NCBI GenBank assembly: GCA_944393005.1
Contig: CALXYO010000016.1
Coordinates: 1-34,889 of the forward strand
Length of the DNA stretch: 34,889 nt
From: an uncultured Spirochaetales bacterium
Lineage (GTDB): Bacteria > Spirochaetota > Spirochaetia > Sphaerochaetales > Sphaerochaetaceae
Reading direction: 5' to 3'
The translations under genes were made by a program, and so were the position numbers. Shown piece after piece: positions 8,243-17,172 of the stretch. Position 1 is the stretch's first letter, and every line of letters begins with the position of its first letter. The notes beneath the pieces were generated by a model, which worked only from the letters and a program-made list of their open reading frames with translations, did not search any database and was not told the DNA's origin.

Positions 8243-8876
8243 CATTATCTATCTTGTCAGTGTCATAACACTTGGCATCATTATCGTAAAGGGCAGCCGT
8301 GGCAACAGGCAGTTCAGCCTGTTCGGTATCATGACGATAGTGCTGGGCGCAGGGGATGCTTTCCATCTTTTTCCCCGGGCTGTAGCACTGTGCACGACTG
8401 AGCTGGAGTCATACACTGCTGCGCTAGGTTTCGGCAAGCTTGTGACTTCCATTACAATGACAGTGTTTTATGTCATTCTGTATCATATTTGGCTGCTGTG
8501 CTATGGAAAGAAGGAAAGGCTCCTCACTGCATCTGTCTATGCTCTTGCTGCCATTAGAATCATACTCTGTCTGATGCCTCAGAACGACTGGCTGAGTGCC
8601 GCTTCTCCTCTTTCATGGGGAATTTACAGGAACATTCCGTTCACCATCCTCGGTATCATGATGATCGTTCTTTTCCACAGGGAAGCAAAGGCAAATTCCG
8701 ATACGCCCTTCCGCTGGATGTGGCTTGCCATAACACTCAGTTTCGCCTGTTACATTCCTGTTGTCCTGTTCTCTGATGCTGTTCCTGTAACCGGCATGCT
8801 GATGATTCCCAAGACATGTGCATATGTATGGGCTGTTGTAATCGGGTACAAGGCAATGCGGAAGGAATGCAGATGA
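8214..8876 (+). CDS. Seven-helix membrane protein of unknown function
   Basis: A 220-residue protein, nearly all hydrophobic, with about seven predicted membrane segments and short polar loops (GSRGNR, YGKKER, REAKANSDTPFR). I do not recognise a family motif tied to a function. The start is supported by AGGAG (8201-8205) 8 bases before ATG 8214, inside the end of the acetyltransferase gene. The 29-base overlap suggests that the two are a unit, perhaps a membrane sensor or exporter with its modifying enzyme, but that is inference. Confidence 0.75.
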   Translation: MQAIFETAFDIIYLVSVITLGIIIVKGSRGNRQFSLFGIMTIVLGAGDAFHLFPRAVALCTTELESYTAALGFGKLVTSITMTVFYVILYHIWLLCYGKKERLLTASVYALAAIRIILCLMPQNDWLSAASPLSWGIYRNIPFTILGIMMIVLFHREAKANSDTPFRWMWLAITLSFACYIPVVLFSDAVPVTGMLMIPKTCAYVWAVVIGYKAMRKECR

Positions 8877-8883
8877 GATCTGA

Positions 8884-8911
8884 TGATCAGCAGATGTTTT
8901 TCTGTTGATCA
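8884..8911 (+). terminator. Hairpin after membrane-protein gene
   Basis: TGATCAGCAGA (8884-8894) pairs with TCTGTTGATCA (8901-8911), 11 pairs with one G-T, around a T-rich six-base loop. It starts 7 bases after the stop codon. No T-run follows, so it may end or protect the transcript rather than being a classic intrinsic terminator. Confidence 0.4.
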
Positions 8912-8991
8912 TAACCTACGGAAGATTCTGAATCTTAAGGTATTTTTTAGCATTCTGATGGGTTTATTACGCTGCGAAATGTATTTTCGAC

Positions 8992-9020
8992 TTGTTCGCA
9001 GCGGATTTTCCTGCTAAAAT
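8992..9020 (+). promoter_or_regulatory. Sigma-70-type promoter for a leaderless ATPase mRNA
   Basis: TTGTTC (8992-8997), a 17-base spacer and TAAAAT (9015-9020) give an ideal promoter. Transcription starting 7 bases after the -10 would begin at the A of ATG 9027. There is no Shine-Dalgarno sequence, so a leaderless mRNA is predicted. Confidence 0.55.
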
Positions 9021-9026
9021 TCTGAT

Positions 9027-10466
9027 ATGGTTGGACGTAAGAAGGAAATTCAGGAACTGAATGACCTGTATTCAAGCGGCATGGCTGAATTTGTTGCCAT
9101 CTATGGAAGAAGACGGGTCGGAAAAACTTATCTTGTTGATCAGACATTTGAAGGACGGATCACATTCCGTCATACGGGAATTTCCCCAGTCGAGTATGTC
9201 AAAAAGGGTGAGGGGCTTCTGAAAGCCCAGCTGAAATCTTTTCATGAGTCAATGGTAAGACAGAATCTGGAAGCGGACCACTGCCCTCGTGACTGGATGG
9301 AAGCTTTTTTCATGCTTTCCATGGCACTGCAGAAAACAGATGATGGTTCGCGTCAGCTGGTTTTTCTGGATGAACTTCCATGGATGGACACACCCCGGTC
9401 TTTCTTTGTTACGGCTCTTGAAAACTTCTGGAATGGCTGGGCATGTCACAGATCCAATTTCATGCTTGTTGTATGCGGAAGTGCGAATTCCTGGATCCTT
9501 AACAAGCTTGTCAATAACCATGGCGGTCTTTACGGAAGACTGACATACCAGATAAAACTTTCTCCATTTACGCTTGGCGAGTGTGAGGAATATTTTGAAT
9601 CCAGAAATATTGATCTGTCACGGTATGACATAGTTCAAAGTTATATGATCATGGGCGGTATTCCTTATTATATGGGATATATGAGACGTCAGAAGAGTCT
9701 TTCTCAGAACATTGATGATATGTTCTTCACAAAAGGTGCACAGCTCAGAGATGAATTCGGCAGACTCTTCCTGTCTGTCTTTGACAACCCGGACAGGGTA
9801 CGGGATGTGGTTGTCTGCCTCAGCAAGAGAAACTCTGGTTTCACCCGGGATGAAATTTCCGGATATCTCAAAATCAGCAACGGCAGTACACTTTCTTCAA
9901 TACTGAAGGCATTGATTGCCAGCGATTTTGTTATGAAATATGTGCCATTTGGTTTTTCGAAAAGAAAAGTACATTACAAACTGATTGATCCATTCTGTCT
10001 TTTCTATCTGAAATTTGTTGAAGGCAGGGATTCTCTGAGTGAAGGTTTCTGGCTGCAGAATCTGTCTTCCCAGCCTGTTGTCACGTGGAGGGGGATTGCT
10101 TTTGAGAATGTTTGTTTCAATCATATTCCTCAGATAAAGAAAGCTCTCGGGATCAGCGGGGTTAAAACAACTCAGTCTGCATGGTCGAAGAGGGATGATG
10201 ATGAAGAAGGTACTCAGATTGATCTGCTGATAAGCAGAATGGATAATGTCGTCAATCTTTGTGAGATCAAGTTCTATAGTGATCTGTTCACTGTGGATAG
10301 CGATTATTACAGGACTGTCATGCGCCGGCAGGCGTTGCTGGAACCTTTTCTCAAACGCGGTATGGGAATACGCAACACACTGATCACCACATATGGGCTT
10401 GCACATAACAAATACAGCGGTGTTTTCACAAATGTGATAACCCTTGAAGATCTGTTTGAACACTAA
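9027..10466 (+). CDS. AAA-family ATPase with C-terminal DUF234/PD-(D/E)XK-like domain
   Basis: A 479-residue protein. It has a Walker A (GRRRVGKT, residues 27-34), a Walker B (LVFLDELPWMD, near residue 115), then a winged-helix region (NSGFTRDEISGYLKISNGSTLSSILKAL). The C-terminal domain has the spacing of a PD-(D/E)XK nuclease fold: E360 in GIAFEN, D399 in QIDLLI, and E413-I-K415, followed by a helix with RRQALL. These 'archaeal-type ATPase plus DUF234' proteins are common as lone genes in gut anaerobes. Their role is unsettled, with defence, DNA repair or selfish-element functions suggested. Promoter geometry suggests leaderless translation from ATG 9027. Confidence 0.85.
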   Translation: MVGRKKEIQELNDLYSSGMAEFVAIYGRRRVGKTYLVDQTFEGRITFRHTGISPVEYVKKGEGLLKAQLKSFHESMVRQNLEADHCPRDWMEAFFMLSMALQKTDDGSRQLVFLDELPWMDTPRSFFVTALENFWNGWACHRSNFMLVVCGSANSWILNKLVNNHGGLYGRLTYQIKLSPFTLGECEEYFESRNIDLSRYDIVQSYMIMGGIPYYMGYMRRQKSLSQNIDDMFFTKGAQLRDEFGRLFLSVFDNPDRVRDVVVCLSKRNSGFTRDEISGYLKISNGSTLSSILKALIASDFVMKYVPFGFSKRKVHYKLIDPFCLFYLKFVEGRDSLSEGFWLQNLSSQPVVTWRGIAFENVCFNHIPQIKKALGISGVKTTQSAWSKRDDDEEGTQIDLLISRMDNVVNLCEIKFYSDLFTVDSDYYRTVMRRQALLEPFLKRGMGIRNTLITTYGLAHNKYSGVFTNVITLEDLFEH

Positions 10467-10597
10467 CCCGCAGGTTCATGCTGATTGTTAGGTCTGAATC
10501 TTTGCTGCACCTTTCGTTTTCTGTCTGGACCTGTTAAATACAATAGCCAGAAATCGTGTCTGCATGCTAGAATCAGACAACAAAGAGGAGGAAGGAT

Positions 10598-12640
10598 ATG
10601 CATTTTTCACCTGAGCATCCTGATTTTGAACTGAGCCCGTATACAGGATTGACGAGAAAACACTGGATAGATGCGGGAAAATATATTCTTGAAGGCGTAT
10701 TCCGCCATGTGAAGACGATGGACGACCCGGTCCTCGTTCCGCGTTATGAGACAGAAGTGACGTATCCCAACAGCCGTACACCGGCATGGAAGGTACAGGC
10801 GGAGTATTACGAAGGACTTGCCAGAAGCTTCTTCATTGCGGCTCCGCTTATCAGCATTGAACCTGATATCGTGATTGACGGCAAGAAGCTGAGGGAATAT
10901 TACAAGGATCATATTCTCCGTTCCTGTACTGCCGGTGATGAGCAGTATGTCCTCAGCTACAGCGATATGGACAAGGACGCGGAGCCTTCATTCGGCCTGC
11001 ATACTTACCAGCAGACCGTTGAGACCTGTGCCGTCGTGATCGGTCTTGTGACGACGAAGAAGGAAATCTGGGATACATATACAAAAGAAGAGAAAGACAG
11101 GATAGCTTATTTCATCCGCGATTACGCTCAAGGCACGACTGCGACTCAGAACTGGCGGCTTTTCAACATGCTTGATCTGGCATTTCTCAATATGATGGGC
11201 TATGAGATTGACAAAGACAAGATGAGGGAGCATGCCCAGGCGATTCTTTCCTATTATGCGGGAGAAGGCTGGTATCGTGACGGACATTCCTTTGATTATT
11301 ACTCAGCCTGGGCTTTCCAGGTCTATGCTCCGATCTGGTGCTGCTGGTACGGTTATGATAATGAGCCGTACATCGCAGCGGAATTCGAGAAGAATTCAAA
11401 TGAACTCATGAAGACATATGACAGGCTGTTTGATGAGAAAGGACAGGTGACGATGTGGGGAAGGAGCAGCATTTACCGCAATGCGGCAACTGCTCCGCTG
11501 GCAGCGAATTTCAACCTGAGGAATCCTCTAGCCGATCCCGGTCTTGCAAGGCGTATCGCATCAGGTGCCCTGCTGCAGTTCTTCACCCGTGACGATATTC
11601 TCTATGAAGGGGCTCCTGTTCTCGGTTTCTACGGTCCTTTCACTCCTATGGTGCAGGGCTACAGCTGCGCGGAAAGTCCTCTCTGGCTGGGTAAGGCGTT
11701 CCTGTGCCTTGAGCTTCCCGGGGATCATCCTTTCTGGACGGCAGTGGAAAAGAACGGCGTATGGGAAAGTATGGAGAGGGGAGATGTACTTGAGACAGTG
11801 CTTGACGGGCCGGGACTTGCAATTTCCGATCATCATGACAACGGTACGATGATCCTGCGTACCGGAAAGGTGGTGAAGAGAGTGGGGGATGACAACGGCA
11901 GATGGTGCTATGCCAAGCTTTCATATAACAGCCGCTACCCTTGGGAGTCCGACATCGCGGGCGGGCTCAGCGCTGCTTCATATGTGCTCAGGGAAAGCGA
12001 TATCGGCAGGACTGAGCAGATAAACAGCATACTGTGGAGCGGAAAGAGGAATGATGTTCTCTACCGTCGTGCCCTTTTCGGTTTTGACACTTCCTCTGAT
12101 CTGCACTGGACCAGTCAGATCGACCTTGCTGATTTCCCTGTCGCCAACGGCCTTGTCCGTGCAGACAAGCTCCGACTTTTCCATAAACCGGTTGACGTGT
12201 ATCTCGGTTCCTACGGTTTTCCCTGTCCTGATGCCGTGTACCGTATTGAAAGACACTCTGATGCACAGGCCGTCATCATGAGCGGGCATGGAAGTGACGG
12301 GAAAGTCCGCCATATGGCAATGACCATATGGGGCGGCTGGAATGATCTGAGCGTTGAGAAAAGCCATGGCACCAGTGCCGATACCGGGGAAAGCTTCATC
12401 ATCTTCGCCCATGCATATAGAAAGAAGGTTTTCTCCTATGACCCTTATATCCTCATAAGCCAGGTCATAACAAAAGAAGGGGATGAAGGCTTCAGTGATG
12501 ATGAAATCTTCAGCATTGCCGGCATCAGCTACACTGACGTGCAACAGTGCGGCGGTTTCGGACCGGTCTCAATCAGAATGAAAAATGGAAGAGAGTATGA
12601 AGTTGATTTCGCAGGCATTGAGGGAAAACTCTCAATCTGA
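10598..12640 (+). CDS. DUF2264 family protein, putative carbohydrate-active enzyme
   Basis: A 680-residue protein without a signal peptide, so probably cytoplasmic. The N-terminus (near YTGLTRKHWIDAGKYILEG), the Tyr/Trp-rich stretch (GEGWYRDGHSFDYYSAWAFQVYAPIWC, about residues 225-250) and NFNLRNPLADPG match DUF2264. This is an alpha/alpha-barrel family related to heparinase and unsaturated glucuronyl hydrolase folds. The last 300 residues are beta-rich, as in polysaccharide-lyase C-terminal domains. A strong GAGGAGG (10585-10591) lies 6 bases before ATG 10598. The next gene starts 24 bases later, so the two are probably co-transcribed. The substrate is not shown. Confidence 0.85.
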   Translation: MHFSPEHPDFELSPYTGLTRKHWIDAGKYILEGVFRHVKTMDDPVLVPRYETEVTYPNSRTPAWKVQAEYYEGLARSFFIAAPLISIEPDIVIDGKKLREYYKDHILRSCTAGDEQYVLSYSDMDKDAEPSFGLHTYQQTVETCAVVIGLVTTKKEIWDTYTKEEKDRIAYFIRDYAQGTTATQNWRLFNMLDLAFLNMMGYEIDKDKMREHAQAILSYYAGEGWYRDGHSFDYYSAWAFQVYAPIWCCWYGYDNEPYIAAEFEKNSNELMKTYDRLFDEKGQVTMWGRSSIYRNAATAPLAANFNLRNPLADPGLARRIASGALLQFFTRDDILYEGAPVLGFYGPFTPMVQGYSCAESPLWLGKAFLCLELPGDHPFWTAVEKNGVWESMERGDVLETVLDGPGLAISDHHDNGTMILRTGKVVKRVGDDNGRWCYAKLSYNSRYPWESDIAGGLSAASYVLRESDIGRTEQINSILWSGKRNDVLYRRALFGFDTSSDLHWTSQIDLADFPVANGLVRADKLRLFHKPVDVYLGSYGFPCPDAVYRIERHSDAQAVIMSGHGSDGKVRHMAMTIWGGWNDLSVEKSHGTSADTGESFIIFAHAYRKKVFSYDPYILISQVITKEGDEGFSDDEIFSIAGISYTDVQQCGGFGPVSIRMKNGREYEVDFAGIEGKLSI

Positions 12641-12664
12641 TCATGCCTTCAGGAGATATTTGCA

Positions 12665-13543
12665 ATGTACGAACTGATACAGGCTGCAGGGAACAGCTAT
12701 TATATTGACTGTCCTGCGAAAATCGGGCTTGTCAGGACAGGTGAGGATGAAGTCTGTCTCATCGACAGCGGCAGCGATAAGGAGGCCGGCCGTAAGGTCA
12801 GGCAGATTCTTGATTCGCACAGCTGGAAGCTGAAGTCGGTTTTCATCACGCATTCAAATGCCGATCATATTGGAGGCTGCAGCTACCTGCAGAAACAGAG
12901 CGGATGCAGAATCTATGCTCCCGGTATCGAGTGCGGCTTCACCCGTCATCCTGTTCTGGAGCCGGCGTTCCTTTACGGCGGTTTCCCTTCAAAGGATCTG
13001 AGGCATAAGTTCCTTATGGCGGCGGAAAGCGAGGCCATGTATCTTACGGATGATGTGCTTGAGAATGGGATGAAAGCCATCCCTCTTCCAGGTCATTTCT
13101 TCGATATGACAGGTTTCCGTACTGCGGATGATGTTGTCTATCTTGCCGGCTGTCTTTCAAGCAGACAGACGCTTGAGAAGTACGCTGTAACCTTCATCTA
13201 TGATGTTGAATCATATTTGAACACTCTTGAAATGGTCATGAAAATGGAGGCCAGATTGTTTGTTCCATCGCATGCCGATGCCTGTGAAGATATTTCCGCT
13301 CTTGCCCGGTACAATATGGACAAGGTCAATGAGATTGCAGAGAGAATCTGCGGTTTCTGCCGTGAGCCGAAATCATGCGATGAGGTGATCCGCTGTATCT
13401 TCATCTCTTACGGCCTTGGCATAAACATGCAGCAGTATGTGCTTGTCGGCAGTACGGTGAGATCCTATCTGTCATGGCTTAAGGACAGGGGAGTGCTGGA
13501 GAGTGTGCCGGAAGACGGAATGATCCTCTGGAAAACACTCTGA
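12665..13543 (+). CDS. Metallo-beta-lactamase-fold hydrolase, divergent metal site
   Basis: A 292-residue MBL-fold protein. The central motif reads T-H-S-N-A-D-H (residues 62-68), so the second His of HxHxDH is replaced by Asn; D67 and H68 remain. Later ligand regions are PLPGHFFDMTG, YLAGCLSS (Cys where Asp is usual) and VPSHAD. A C-terminal helical part (from about 235) resembles the winged-helix tail of related hydrolases. AGGAG (12651-12655) is 9 bases ahead of the ATG. Close linkage to the DUF2264 gene suggests they act on the same sugar-derived substrate, but this is inference. Confidence 0.8.
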   Translation: MYELIQAAGNSYYIDCPAKIGLVRTGEDEVCLIDSGSDKEAGRKVRQILDSHSWKLKSVFITHSNADHIGGCSYLQKQSGCRIYAPGIECGFTRHPVLEPAFLYGGFPSKDLRHKFLMAAESEAMYLTDDVLENGMKAIPLPGHFFDMTGFRTADDVVYLAGCLSSRQTLEKYAVTFIYDVESYLNTLEMVMKMEARLFVPSHADACEDISALARYNMDKVNEIAERICGFCREPKSCDEVIRCIFISYGLGINMQQYVLVGSTVRSYLSWLKDRGVLESVPEDGMILWKTL

Positions 13544-13565
13544 TATGCATGTCTGGCTCTTATGA

Positions 13566-13604
13566 TGCGGGCAGGTGAGAGATTTTCTGTCTCATATGCC
13601 CGCA
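13566..13604. terminator. Long hairpin between convergent genes
   Basis: TGCGGGCA (13566-13573) pairs perfectly with TGCCCGCA (13597-13604), and inside it TGAGA (13576-13580) pairs with TCTCA (13590-13594). The helicase stop codon (13592-13594, minus strand) lies in this stem. It is well placed to stop or protect both converging transcripts, although neither side has a T-run. Confidence 0.5.
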
Positions 13605-15844
13605 GTGCTTCTGTCCTCCGACCAGCTGAGAACTCTCTGCTTCATTCCTTCTATATCGAGAACACCGGCGGCAAAACCTTTCCTCACCAGCTGCGGCGGA
13701 ACATATTCATCGTATTTCTCAAACACAGGCACCTCCGAAGGGTACAGCAGTTCCATCGGGTCAAAATCCTTCGAGGCTTCCTCTGCGGTTATTCTGTAGA
13801 ATTCTTCTTCCTGTACCTTCATCGTGAACTGCATGTAGTACGGACGTGATGGGGACAATCCTTTCAGTGCGAGAGCTTTCCCGCAGCGGAGCTTGAGAAA
13901 TCTCTCAAGTGCAAGGAACGCATAGCTGCCCAGCCAGGGGAAAAGAACCCACATGTTTCCTCCAAGATGGACAAGAGGGTGGTCTTTCATCCCTGCTTTC
14001 ATGAATGTTGAACGCGCATCCCTGAGCCTGCATACCGCATGTTTCATGAGATAGGGGTAGCTTTTCTCCTCATCAAGAACCTTGTACATCCTCTCAAGTA
14101 TCCGTGTATGTATGTCCCCGGCGACATCGCCGAAGTAGGCTGGGATGCTTCCTTTCACGAGAGTGCAGTACACTTCCTTCTTTCTGTGGTCGACTTCCTC
14201 TACAAGCCATACTCTTCCCGCAATTGCGATTTTATCACCGGCAGGAGGCGGTTTCACTATTGTTCCCAGTTCTTCAGAACCGCTGTGCACTGAGTACTCG
14301 ATGTTTTCCCGGAAGACCGCATAGAACTTGTAGTTGTTCACGATCCTCTCTCCTGTGAGGCCGAGTATAAGGCCGCCGTTTTCCGTTCTGCAGATATGAT
14401 CGTTTTCAATCAGATGACGCAGCAGGATCCGGTAGTCATCCTGAGTGATGTTCCTGAAACTTGAAAGGCAGAGCACGCGGGATGCAAGAGAACGCGGACT
14501 CATTTCCCCGCCTGCAGCCAGTGTGCTCATTGTCTGATGGTACAGGAGACTGTAGGGAAGGCGGCCTGTTCTGGGAGGCTCGACAAAGCGCTCCTCGATA
14601 TAAAGCTGCACAAGGGCTATACCCTGTATTAGGTACCAGGGAATCAGGTCCGGCATCATCGCACGGGCTTCAGGATGGTCTTCCCTCATGACGAACCACA
14701 TTTCGGCAGGGTTGCCTCTGCGCCCGGTACGGCCCAGGCGCTGGAGAAAGCCGGAAACAGTGAAAGGCGCGTCGATCTGAAAGGCTCTTTCAAGTTTCCC
14801 TATATCGATTCCGAGTTCGAGTGTTGCCGTGGCGCATACCGACATGAGCGAATCATCATCCTTCATTTCCTCCTCGGCGCTTTCACGGTAGGATGCGGAA
14901 AGATTGCCGTGATGTATGAGAAAGCGTTCCGGCTCGTGTTTCACCTCGCAGTAGTGCCTCAGATTCTGGCATACGGCTTCGCATTCTTCCCTTGAATTCG
15001 TGAATATGAGACACTTCTTTCCCTTCGTGTGCTCAAAGATATATCCGATACCGGGATCTGCCGCTTGCGGAGCCGTGTCGGTCGGTTTCTCCACGGAAAG
15101 GGAGGGCACCATGTTGTCATCCTTTCCTTCATCCGCCTGTGGGGATGTGTTGAAGAAATGCTCCATGGACAGCCTCCACACTTCCTTTCCTCCGTCAAAG
15201 CGCGGGATCACGGTTTTCCGTCCGCTTCCGCTGGCCAGGAACAGACCTGCCGCCTGTGGGGATCCTATGGTGGCGGAAAGCCCGATCCTGCGTGGATGGC
15301 AGCCTGCAAGAGCGCACATTCTTTCTATCAGGCAGAAAGTCTGCAGTCCCCTGTCAGATCTCAGCAGAGAATGGATTTCGTCAATGACAATAAACCTCAG
15401 ATCCGTAAAGAGGGAAGGAATTTCCATATGCTTGTTGATCATCAGCGATTCAAGTGATTCCGGAGTGATCTGAAGTATTCCCTGCGGTTTACGCATGAGT
15501 TTTCTCTTCTGGGACTGCGGCACGTCTCCGTGCCAGCGTGTGACCGGAATACCGGCTTGTTCACACAGTTCGTTCAGGCGTCCGAACTGATCGTTGATCA
15601 GAGCCTTCAGAGGGGCAATATACATGACAGCGACACTGGATGGTGGATCTTCGTCAATCAGCGTGAGTACAGGGAAGAAGGCCGCCTCGGTCTTGCCTGA
15701 TGCGGTTGACGCTGTGATGAGCACATTGTCCTGAGTGCAGAAAATTGCCTCTCCCGCCGCATCCTGAACACTGCGCAGTGCCTTCCAGCCCGAGCTGTAA
15801 ATGTAGTCCTGAATGAAGGGCGCATAACGGTCAAACACGTTCAT
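13592..15844 (-). CDS. Lhr-like SF2 DEAD/DEAH helicase (BrxHI-like)
   Basis: A 750-residue superfamily 2 helicase. It has a Q-type motif (SVQDAA), Walker A TASTASGKTEA (residues 44-54), a DEIH box (155-158), SATIG (190-194), an LGIDIG motif (342-347) and motif VI QRLGRTGRR (367-375). The DEIH box and the region after motif VI are of Lhr type. Length is about half that of full Lhr and close to the BrxHI helicases of BREX loci. It is the last gene of a three-gene operon, starting in a 4-base ATGA overlap with the ATPase gene. The likely role is ATP-driven movement on DNA within the cassette. Confidence 0.85.
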   Translation of the reverse strand: MNVFDRYAPFIQDYIYSSGWKALRSVQDAAGEAIFCTQDNVLITASTASGKTEAAFFPVLTLIDEDPPSSVAVMYIAPLKALINDQFGRLNELCEQAGIPVTRWHGDVPQSQKRKLMRKPQGILQITPESLESLMINKHMEIPSLFTDLRFIVIDEIHSLLRSDRGLQTFCLIERMCALAGCHPRRIGLSATIGSPQAAGLFLASGSGRKTVIPRFDGGKEVWRLSMEHFFNTSPQADEGKDDNMVPSLSVEKPTDTAPQAADPGIGYIFEHTKGKKCLIFTNSREECEAVCQNLRHYCEVKHEPERFLIHHGNLSASYRESAEEEMKDDDSLMSVCATATLELGIDIGKLERAFQIDAPFTVSGFLQRLGRTGRRGNPAEMWFVMREDHPEARAMMPDLIPWYLIQGIALVQLYIEERFVEPPRTGRLPYSLLYHQTMSTLAAGGEMSPRSLASRVLCLSSFRNITQDDYRILLRHLIENDHICRTENGGLILGLTGERIVNNYKFYAVFRENIEYSVHSGSEELGTIVKPPPAGDKIAIAGRVWLVEEVDHRKKEVYCTLVKGSIPAYFGDVAGDIHTRILERMYKVLDEEKSYPYLMKHAVCRLRDARSTFMKAGMKDHPLVHLGGNMWVLFPWLGSYAFLALERFLKLRCGKALALKGLSPSRPYYMQFTMKVQEEEFYRITAEEASKDFDPMELLYPSEVPVFEKYDEYVPPQLVRKGFAAGVLDIEGMKQRVLSWSEDRSTAGI

Positions 15845-17172
15845 ATTGTGAACTCCGCATATTCCCCGCCGCTGTGGTCGGGCACCGCCATGGAAGGTGT
15901 ATAGGTGAAATCATCTGACTGCATCATTTCCTCTATGCTCATATCCGGATTCTGGTAAAGCAGATCCAGAAGTTCAATGAAATCGCGGATCACCTCTCTG
16001 GGCGTTATGTTCTGATCTGCTCCTATACGCGAATATTCAAGCTTTATGAAAAGCTCAAGGTCACTTGTGGTGAGTCTGCATTCATATGAGTACAGATCGG
16101 CATGCATGAGCATAAGTTTTTCGCACAGTACGAGCATCTCCTCAGCCTTCAGGGGTTCAAGCCTGATGACCGGGGAGAGCAGGTCTCTGGCGCCGGGTCT
16201 GGAGAACCGCCCTTCCGTCAGACGCGAGCGCAGTGCCTCATAACTGTATATGCCGCGTCTCCTGTCCTCTATTGTCTGGGGCGTCGCACCCATTATTATG
16301 CCCAGGCAGCGGGCTCTGCCCTGCAGGGTGTCATTGTACATTGTGAGAAGCTTCTCATAATTGTACTGCCGTGTTACGGAATTCGGTATCTTGTACAGAT
16401 TCACAAGCTCATCTATGAAAACAATGAGGCCTTCGTATCCTGCAAGGCGGAAGAAAACGGCGAATATCTTAAGATAATCATACCAGTCATCATCAGTGAT
16501 GATCATGTTTATGCCGAGGTCTTCCTTCGCTTCCTTCTTTGCTGTGTATTCTCCGCGGAACCAGCGCCTCACCTTTGCCTTTGTCTCATCATCCCCGTCA
16601 AGACAGGCACGGTAGTAAAGAGATATGAGGCGTGAGAATTCAAAGCCGTGCACCATCTCGTTCAGAGCATTCACGACTTCATATATTTTCCTCTCCACCT
16701 CTGCCGCCAGACGCTCATCGCCGGCAGAAAGTGCTGACTCCTGCATAACCTGTGCCTGTATGTTGTTTATCCATCGGTCGAGCACCAGTGTCAGCGCACC
16801 TCCTTCCGGTTTTGTCTTTGTGGAAAGATTGCTGATCAGCTCACGGTAGGTGGCCAGCCCCTGTCCGCGGGTTCCATGCAGGCGGCGCTCGGGTGAAAGA
16901 TCGGCATCGGCTACTATGAAGCCTCTGTCCATGACGTAATTGCGTATGGTCTGTATGAGAAAGCTCTTGCCTGAACCGTAGCGGCCGGTGATGAAACGGA
17001 AAGAAGCGCCTCCGCCGCATATGATATCGACATCATGGAGAAGGGCACTGATCTCATCCTTCCTTCCGACTGCAATGTAAGGCAGACCGGTTCTGGGCAC
17101 CACTCCGCCTTTGAGGGAGTTGAGAATCGTCTGTTCAATACGCCTTGGAACCTTCCTGTGCTCATTTTTCAT
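15841..17172 (-). CDS. BrxD-like P-loop ATPase (DUF2791/BREX ATP-binding family)
   Basis: A 443-residue ATPase. It has Walker A GRYGSGKS (residues 63-70), Walker B LIVFIDEL (249-256), a sensor-like IIMGATPQTI, and ITPREVIRDFIELLD near the C-terminus. That last pattern marks BrxD and related 'BREX system ATP-binding' proteins. Such ATPases are thought to load or power partner helicases and nucleases in phage-defence loci. Here there is no PglX methylase, PglZ or BrxC/PglY. A strong AGGAGG lies 7 bases before ATG 17172. The start overlaps the TerB-type gene by 11 bases, and the stop overlaps the helicase start. Confidence 0.85.
   Translation of the reverse strand: MKNEHRKVPRRIEQTILNSLKGGVVPRTGLPYIAVGRKDEISALLHDVDIICGGGASFRFITGRYGSGKSFLIQTIRNYVMDRGFIVADADLSPERRLHGTRGQGLATYRELISNLSTKTKPEGGALTLVLDRWINNIQAQVMQESALSAGDERLAAEVERKIYEVVNALNEMVHGFEFSRLISLYYRACLDGDDETKAKVRRWFRGEYTAKKEAKEDLGINMIITDDDWYDYLKIFAVFFRLAGYEGLIVFIDELVNLYKIPNSVTRQYNYEKLLTMYNDTLQGRARCLGIIMGATPQTIEDRRRGIYSYEALRSRLTEGRFSRPGARDLLSPVIRLEPLKAEEMLVLCEKLMLMHADLYSYECRLTTSDLELFIKLEYSRIGADQNITPREVIRDFIELLDLLYQNPDMSIEEMMQSDDFTYTPSMAVPDHSGGEYAEFTI

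Noticed and set aside
12051..12281. Several long antisense frames inside the DUF2264 and other genes
   Set aside because: They follow the codon structure of the real genes on the other strand and show no domain or ribosome site.
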